Assembly (NCBI GenBank): GCA_023228245.1
Contig: JALOBN010000001.1
Span: 258,886 to 322,885 of the forward strand
DNA length: 64,000 nucleotides
Direction of reading: 5' to 3'
DNA from: Candidatus Pacearchaeota archaeon
Lineage (GTDB): Archaea > Nanoarchaeota > Nanoarchaeia > Pacearchaeales > GW2011-AR1
The translations under genes and the position numbers were made by a program. The notes beneath the pieces are model-generated. The model did not search any database. It was not told the DNA's origin and saw only the letters and a list, made by a program, of their open reading frames with translations. Every line of letters starts with the position of its first letter. The stretch's first letter is position 1. Positions 60,021-64,000 of the stretch are shown piece by piece.

Positions 60021-62299
60021 TTACTTATGTAGATGGGTATGTTTCAGCTTCTGTGCTTGTGGAGACTAACAGAGCAATAGCTGTTGAGAATGAAATTATA
60101 AGTGCTTTGGATGGATATGCTACTGTTACTTATGTAGATGGGTATGTTTCATCATCTGTGCTGGTGGAGACTAATAGAGCAATAGCTGTTGAGAATGAAA
60201 TTATAAGTGTTTTGGATGGATATGCTACTGTTACCTATGTAGATGGATATGTTTCAGCTTCTGTACTAGTAGAAACTAATAGAGCAATAGCTGTCGAGAA
60301 TGAAATCAAAAGCGCTTTGGATGGCTATACCGATGACGGATATGTTTCAGCTTCTGTACTTGCAGAAACTAACAGGGCAATATCTGTTGAGAATGAAATT
60401 ATAAGTGTTTTAGATGGTTATAACAGAGATGTTGTTTATTTTGGACCACCTGCAGGTAGTTCAGTTAGTGATCACACAGCACTTCAAGCTTTATTCAAGG
60501 AACTTAAAGTACTTGATACGAGGCCGACGATCGTCTTTAGACCGTCACCTGGAATTCCTTACTACTTCACAACTTGTGTGTTGATACCATCGGGTGAGTG
60601 GAGAATTGAAGGGCCTGGACCTGATACGCTCATGTTGGCGAACATTCCCGGGTTAAACTCGGATAGCTGTATTTTTATGCAGTTCCTGAGCAATCTCTCA
60701 TTCACTCCGAACACGACACTGACTTCGGATATGCTTCCTTGGTCTCGTACGATATCTGTTGCCGATCTATGTGGTGGCCAACTCAAGTGCGGAAAGTACA
60801 TTAATTCCTCGAATATCGTTCGGGAAGTAATTCAGGTTACAGGTACTGGTCCTTATCTAGTAGAGCTTTCCGATCCAACGACGAACGAGGCCACGAGTGC
60901 AACAGGATCACTCGTGTACATCATCAATCCCGACGACCACGCTGGCGGGACTGCTGGGTACTCGACTTTGATAGCAGACTGGAAAGGCACTAGATTTGCC
61001 GCTCTAGGAAACACTACTCATAAGTTCCAAACGGCCGCGAACGCCTTTAGAAACTACGTTGCCAATGCTGTGATCGTAACGACGTTTGACGGCATTGCTT
61101 ATGACTCACCAGATAAGGGCTTTAACTGTGATTTTGGTGCTTGCGAGTGTGTTTATGATCATATCATAGCTGACGTAGGAGCGGGAACACATGCTGTGGG
61201 AGCAGGTTGGCACGGTATGGAAGGTGACTACCGTTGTGAATACCGCAATTGCACCTTCAATGGGATGACTGCATTTGGGATCACAGGATCGACCAAATGT
61301 AAGGCTACAAATTGCCATTGGTTCGGACGCAATTACGGCAGTAGTACCGGCCCTTTTATTTGCGGTACTCAGGGGGCACATTCATTCGGCAATGTGATTC
61401 AGGACTGCTCTGCAAGCGGGGTGTTTCGTGCGTTTCAAATTGACGATTGTTTAATTGCCGAACCTCTGGCTTTAGAGAGTCGCTCCGATGCATTCATTAA
61501 TTGCAAGTGCTTTGATAGTCCACACCCGTTAACGCTAAAGTGGTCAACTACGACAGGCAAGATCTATGATCCGGTATTTCGAGGAATTGATGCCGATGCT
61601 ACTGGTGTTCCCGGGGGTTGCCTTGGATTTTGGACAGAAGGTACCACTGATTCAACACGACTCATTGGTGGCGAGTTGTCGGATTTCTACATGCATTCTG
61701 ATGCCGCTCTAGCCGAAGGTAACGCTGGGATGGGAGCTGCCTTTTATCCCAGACTGATGAAGAACATTTCGATATCACAAGCCACGGCTTTTCTTAGTAT
61801 TGCCTCGGGCAACGCTCCTGTCGTTATCCAGCAAGCACACTGGTATTGCCGAATAGGAAATACGGCTAAAACGCTCATCGATTTCACCGCTGGCAACAGT
61901 CGTCTGGTATTTATAGACTCTGTGATCGATACAAATGGCCACATTGCATATGCACCCGTAGCTGGAAATGTGATTGAATTCATTAACTCTAAAGTGACTT
62001 GTGGAATTTTCTCGCGCAATGACGGTGCTGCCATCTCGTATCGTCGTAGCAACTGTCCTACGTTCACGGGCACAGTTGGGGCGAAAGCTATTTTGAACTA
62101 TCAGAACGTCACATTAACTGGTGCAACACCTGTGAATGTAGCATTTGCTGATGCCAAGCTTAGTGATTTTCTTAACGTTACCATTATCACTGAAGCGGGA
62201 ACACCGGGACCAATCAAGCAGCAGTTGGTGCCCGGGACTGGAGCTACGATTACAGGCACAGCTGGGGATACTTCTATTATTCAAGTTGTATTCAAGTGA
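59465..62299 (+). CDS. Tail spike / fibre with parallel beta-helix domain (copy 2)
   Basis: A 944-residue paralogue of the gene at 53201 with the same layout: attachment N-terminus, six DGY repeats (the fifth shortened to KSALDGYTDDGY), beta-helix from VVYFGPPAGSS, and the C-terminal LNYQNVTLTGATPVNV domain. The first 556 bases are identical to copy 1. The beta-helix differs at many codons but keeps identical patches (for example around 61590-61675), a mosaic that points to recombination or gene conversion. It has its own promoter-like element. Probably recognises a related but different surface glycan. Confidence 0.85.
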   Translation: MSTIDYRDPSLLATLSSNGLMSSEDKGRLNGLYEVIDGYATEISLINEINRAVSTENLIKYTLDGYTTKIYVDGYAASIKSTITTETNRAIVVENEIKHALDGYGGTSATDGYATVTYVDGYVSSFVLVETNRAIAVENEIISVLDGYATATYVDGYVSASVLVETNRAIAVENEIISALDGYATVTYVDGYVSASVLVETNRAIAVENEIISALDGYATVTYVDGYVSSSVLVETNRAIAVENEIISVLDGYATVTYVDGYVSASVLVETNRAIAVENEIKSALDGYTDDGYVSASVLAETNRAISVENEIISVLDGYNRDVVYFGPPAGSSVSDHTALQALFKELKVLDTRPTIVFRPSPGIPYYFTTCVLIPSGEWRIEGPGPDTLMLANIPGLNSDSCIFMQFLSNLSFTPNTTLTSDMLPWSRTISVADLCGGQLKCGKYINSSNIVREVIQVTGTGPYLVELSDPTTNEATSATGSLVYIINPDDHAGGTAGYSTLIADWKGTRFAALGNTTHKFQTAANAFRNYVANAVIVTTFDGIAYDSPDKGFNCDFGACECVYDHIIADVGAGTHAVGAGWHGMEGDYRCEYRNCTFNGMTAFGITGSTKCKATNCHWFGRNYGSSTGPFICGTQGAHSFGNVIQDCSASGVFRAFQIDDCLIAEPLALESRSDAFINCKCFDSPHPLTLKWSTTTGKIYDPVFRGIDADATGVPGGCLGFWTEGTTDSTRLIGGELSDFYMHSDAALAEGNAGMGAAFYPRLMKNISISQATAFLSIASGNAPVVIQQAHWYCRIGNTAKTLIDFTAGNSRLVFIDSVIDTNGHIAYAPVAGNVIEFINSKVTCGIFSRNDGAAISYRRSNCPTFTGTVGAKAILNYQNVTLTGATPVNVAFADAKLSDFLNVTIITEAGTPGPIKQQLVPGTGATITGTAGDTSIIQVVFK
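59822..60420 (+). repeat. 105-bp tandem repeats in spike copy 2
   Basis: Six units of the Asp-Gly-Tyr repeat, the fifth with an internal loss of about six codons. The order of variant units differs from copy 1 after the second unit. Confidence 0.88.
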
Positions 62300-62393
62300 G
62301 ATTTTAGAATCGATATAATCCTAAAGAATAACGGATCTGTTCAGCGACCATTGGCTAATGCCCGCTTCAAAACATTGAATCTGTGGCCATAAA

Positions 62394-62420
62394 TTGATTA
62401 TATGAATAACTATGTATAAT
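62394..62420 (+). promoter_or_regulatory. Promoter-like element, second copy
   Basis: TTGATT (62394-62399) and TATAAT (62415-62420) with 15 bases between. It matches the element at 59430 except at two adjacent bases, and precedes the short gene at 62437. Confidence 0.5.
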
Positions 62421-62436
62421 TAATGGGGTGTGGTGT

Positions 62437-62532
62437 ATGTCTGATTTCAAAAAGTTTTTAGGTCATGTTGCTGAAGAAGATTGGGGATTCATGACAGAAT
62501 CCGAAATGAATAAGATTCATTCAAATTTTTAT
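62437..62532 (+). pseudogene. Short gene interrupted or ended by the TnpB element
   Basis: ATG 62437 follows GGGGTG. The 32 codons before the element read MSDFKKFLGHVAEEDWGFMT and so on to HSNFY. Reading continues into the left end as YENRGEKTPSG and stops at 62610, a frame set by the element. If the element is removed precisely after TTTAT, the next bases give TGA at once, so the original gene was either a 32-residue protein or lost its 3' part. Function unknown. Confidence 0.45.
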
Positions 62533-62663
62533 GAAAATCGTGGCGAGAAAACCCCGTCCGGGCTCTTAGCCCGGATGCGGCTACGCCGCAAGGCTCGTCC
62601 TCGGGGATGAATCGCCCGTTAATATTTAAGTCGAGAAATACTAATACTACCATAGAATATCAG

Positions 62664-63821
62664 ATGCTTAAAGCTTTCAAATATAGAATCTATCCTAATT
62701 CTTCTCAACAGGAAGAATTAGCAAGAGCTTTTGGTTCTTGTAGATTCTTATATAATAAAGCTCTGGAATACAAGAAACTTATCTATGAATCTGAAAAGAA
62801 ATCTGTTTCCTATAATGATTTAGCTACAGTCTTCTTCAAAGATCTTAAAGAGGAATTTGATTGGTTAAAAGAAACCCCTTCTCAAGCACTTCAACAATCT
62901 CTTAAACATCTTGATTCTGCATATCAAAATTTCTTCAAAAAGCAATCCAAATTTCCTTCATTCAAAAGGAAATTTTCAAGACAATCATTTTCTATTCCTC
63001 AATTCGTCAAAGTCAATTTCAAAGATTCTATAATTAGATTGCCTAAAATCGGTAACATCAAAACCGTATTCCATAGAACTTTCGAAGGTATCATTAAGAC
63101 TTGTACAGTTTCTAAAACACCTACTAATAAGTATTACATATCTATTCTTGTAGATGATAATAAAGAGCTTCCGAATAAAGTTACAGGAGATAAAGCGATA
63201 GGAATTGATCTGGGAATAAAATCATTTGCAACTTTTTCTAATGGAGAAAAAGTTGACAATCCTAAATTCTATGATCGATCATTAAACAAACTGAAAGCAT
63301 TACAAACATCACTATCTAGAAAAATCAAAGGCTCTGCTAATTACCGAAAACTCAAGTTAAAACTTGCTATATTACATGAAAAGATTTGTAACAGAAGAGA
63401 TAACTTTCTGCATCAATTATCTAAGAAGATTATTAACGATAACCAAGTAATAATCACTGAAGATCTTGCTGTACAAACTCTAATGGAAAAATCATATTCA
63501 AGTATGTCAAGAAACATCGGAGATGTTTCTTGGAGTAAATTTGTAACGATGTTAAAGTACAAAGCAGAATGGAATGGGAAGAGATTGGTTCAGATAGGAA
63601 GATACGATCCAAGTTCCAAGAAGTGTTCAGGATGTGGAAATATCTATTATGATCTGAAGTTAGAAGAAAGAACTTGGATATGTGATAAGTGTGGGAAAGA
63701 ACATGATAGAGATGTTAATGCAGCAGTAAATATTCTACAATTCGGCATGGAACAAGCCGAATTAAAATGCCTTGATGCCCGAAGGGCCGAAAGGAAGCCC
63801 ACAGGCTCGTCCTGTGGGTAG
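62664..63821 (+). CDS. tnpB: TnpB RNA-guided nuclease
   Basis: ATG 62664 begins the conserved MLKAFKYRIYPNSSQQEEL start; the in-frame ATG at 62607 lies in the left-end hairpin region and is rejected. The 385-residue product has the RuvC acidic sites Asp182 (GIDLGIKSFA), Glu266 (ITEDLAV) and Asp350 (HDRDVNAAVNI), and a zinc finger with Cys321, Cys324, Cys340 and Cys343. All catalytic residues are intact and the length is usual for compact TnpB. The gene is markedly AT-rich relative to its neighbours. In this family it acts with a right-end omega RNA to cut sites next to the transposon target motif. Confidence 0.93.
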   Translation: MLKAFKYRIYPNSSQQEELARAFGSCRFLYNKALEYKKLIYESEKKSVSYNDLATVFFKDLKEEFDWLKETPSQALQQSLKHLDSAYQNFFKKQSKFPSFKRKFSRQSFSIPQFVKVNFKDSIIRLPKIGNIKTVFHRTFEGIIKTCTVSKTPTNKYYISILVDDNKELPNKVTGDKAIGIDLGIKSFATFSNGEKVDNPKFYDRSLNKLKALQTSLSRKIKGSANYRKLKLKLAILHEKICNRRDNFLHQLSKKIINDNQVIITEDLAVQTLMEKSYSSMSRNIGDVSWSKFVTMLKYKAEWNGKRLVQIGRYDPSSKKCSGCGNIYYDLKLEERTWICDKCGKEHDRDVNAAVNILQFGMEQAELKCLDARRAERKPTGSSCG

Positions 63822-63826
63822 TTCAC
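63781..63826 (+). ncRNA. Predicted 3' part of TnpB omega RNA scaffold (right end)
   Basis: Hairpin CCCACAGG-CTCGT-CCTGTGGG and the terminal TAGTTCAC form the element right end. In characterised IS605 TnpB systems the guide begins directly after the right end, here at 63827 (TGAACTACTCGTGGCG). The 5' boundary inside tnpB cannot be set by eye. Confidence 0.5.
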
Positions 63827-63864
63827 TGAACTACTCGTGGCGATTCACTGATATATCTATCTAT

Positions 63865-64000
63865 ATGGGAAGACGTAAGAAGGAAAGGCTAATCCCCAGC
63901 GTGTGCGAGATATGTAATGAGGACAATAAAGCTGTCCTTCATAAACACCATATCGTAGAACGCACAGATCCAAATACCAGCAATCACGAGATGAACCTAG
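63865..64000 (+). CDS. HNH endonuclease, 3' partial
   Basis: ATG 63865 opens a frame running off the window end. The 45 visible residues include a zinc pair CEICNED and the HNH-type HKHHIVERTD motif with N/H residues after it (NTSNHEMNL), typical of small HNH nucleases. It differs from the two HNH genes at 4349 and 43338. It lies 38 bases after the TnpB element. No strong ribosome site is seen. Confidence 0.65.
   Translation, partial: MGRRKKERLIPSVCEICNEDNKAVLHKHHIVERTDPNTSNHEMNL

Larger units (their letters stand above)
62533..63826 (+). mobile_element. Complete TnpB-only IS200/IS605-type element
   Basis: A 1294-bp element. The left end (62533-62620) folds into hairpins: CCGGGCT/AGCCCGG, GCGGC/GCCGC, closed by CCCCG/CGGGG. 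The right end carries CCCACAGG/CCTGTGGG (63798-63818) followed by TAGTTCAC. It is inserted after TTTAT with no target duplication, as IS200/IS605 elements do. Ends are defined by comparison with the 209-bp derivative at 2692-2900. No tnpA is present, so it needs a transposase in trans. The right end overlaps the tnpB 3' end, where omega RNAs are made in this family. Confidence 0.88.

Noticed and set aside
53201..62299. Diversity-generating retroelement linked to the paired spike genes
   Set aside because: No reverse transcriptase gene and no adenine-directed template/variable pair were seen. Differences between copies are scattered and fit ordinary recombination.
62428..62610. 60-residue ORF ending in the same arginine-rich tail
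   Set aside because: Only the first part (from 62437) may be real coding sequence. The tail is the element left end and its hairpins.
1..64000. tRNA and rRNA genes
   Set aside because: No cloverleaf with GTTCRA-type T-loop or rRNA-like sequence was noticed in the intergenic spaces; most gaps are too short. A tRNA scan could not be run.

Overview
The window is a contiguous piece of a large tailed bacteriophage (Caudoviricetes) genome, or an equivalent prophage or metagenomic contig. Nearly every gene is on the + strand. Genes are packed with ATGA, TAATG or few-base junctions and mostly have clear GGAG/AAGG ribosome sites. The hallmark genes are a DnaE-type DNA polymerase, a RecA-like recombinase, an ssDNA-binding protein, a RuvC-like resolvase, a DnaG-type primase, terminase large subunit, portal, a probable prohead protease/scaffold, major capsid protein and tail spikes. 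No rRNA, tRNA or CRISPR array was seen. The host cannot be named from this sequence.

Layout. 1-13 kb is replication and recombination: DnaE encoded as two adjacent genes joined by a split intein, an HNH endonuclease, small unknown genes, RecA-like protein, SSB, a terminator, RuvC, DnaJ, a zinc protein, primase and an HTH protein. One probable minus-strand gene lies at about 13 kb. 13.4-25.6 kb holds large helical or acidic proteins of unknown, probably virion, function, plus a CCA-adding-like nucleotidyltransferase. 25.6-31.6 kb carries terminase large subunit and portal, each interrupted in frame by a LAGLIDADG intein. 31.6-53 kb is head morphogenesis: helical proteins, a CX5R phosphatase, the protease/scaffold, a Lys/Ala/Glu-rich protein with a strong -1 frameshift signal, three related small beta proteins, another HNH gene, membrane-anchored proteins and the major capsid protein, closed by a strong terminator. 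53.2-62.3 kb is host recognition and cargo: two beta-helix tail-spike genes sharing a 556-bp perfect direct repeat, with a small spike paralogue, a patatin-like phospholipase and a cysteine desulfurase between them. 62.4-63.8 kb is a complete TnpB-only IS200/IS605-type element, followed by a partial HNH gene.

The main theme is mobile DNA layered on essential phage genes. There are three inteins (one split), three HNH genes, one full TnpB element, a 209-bp internal-deletion derivative of it lying exactly between the halves of the split-intein polymerase, and a 29-bp remnant of its left end inside an HNH gene. The strongest regulatory signal is a T TTT TTA heptamer at 41092 with a GC-rich stem 8 bases downstream. 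It would fuse a 305-residue protein to a 108-residue domain that has no start codon of its own.
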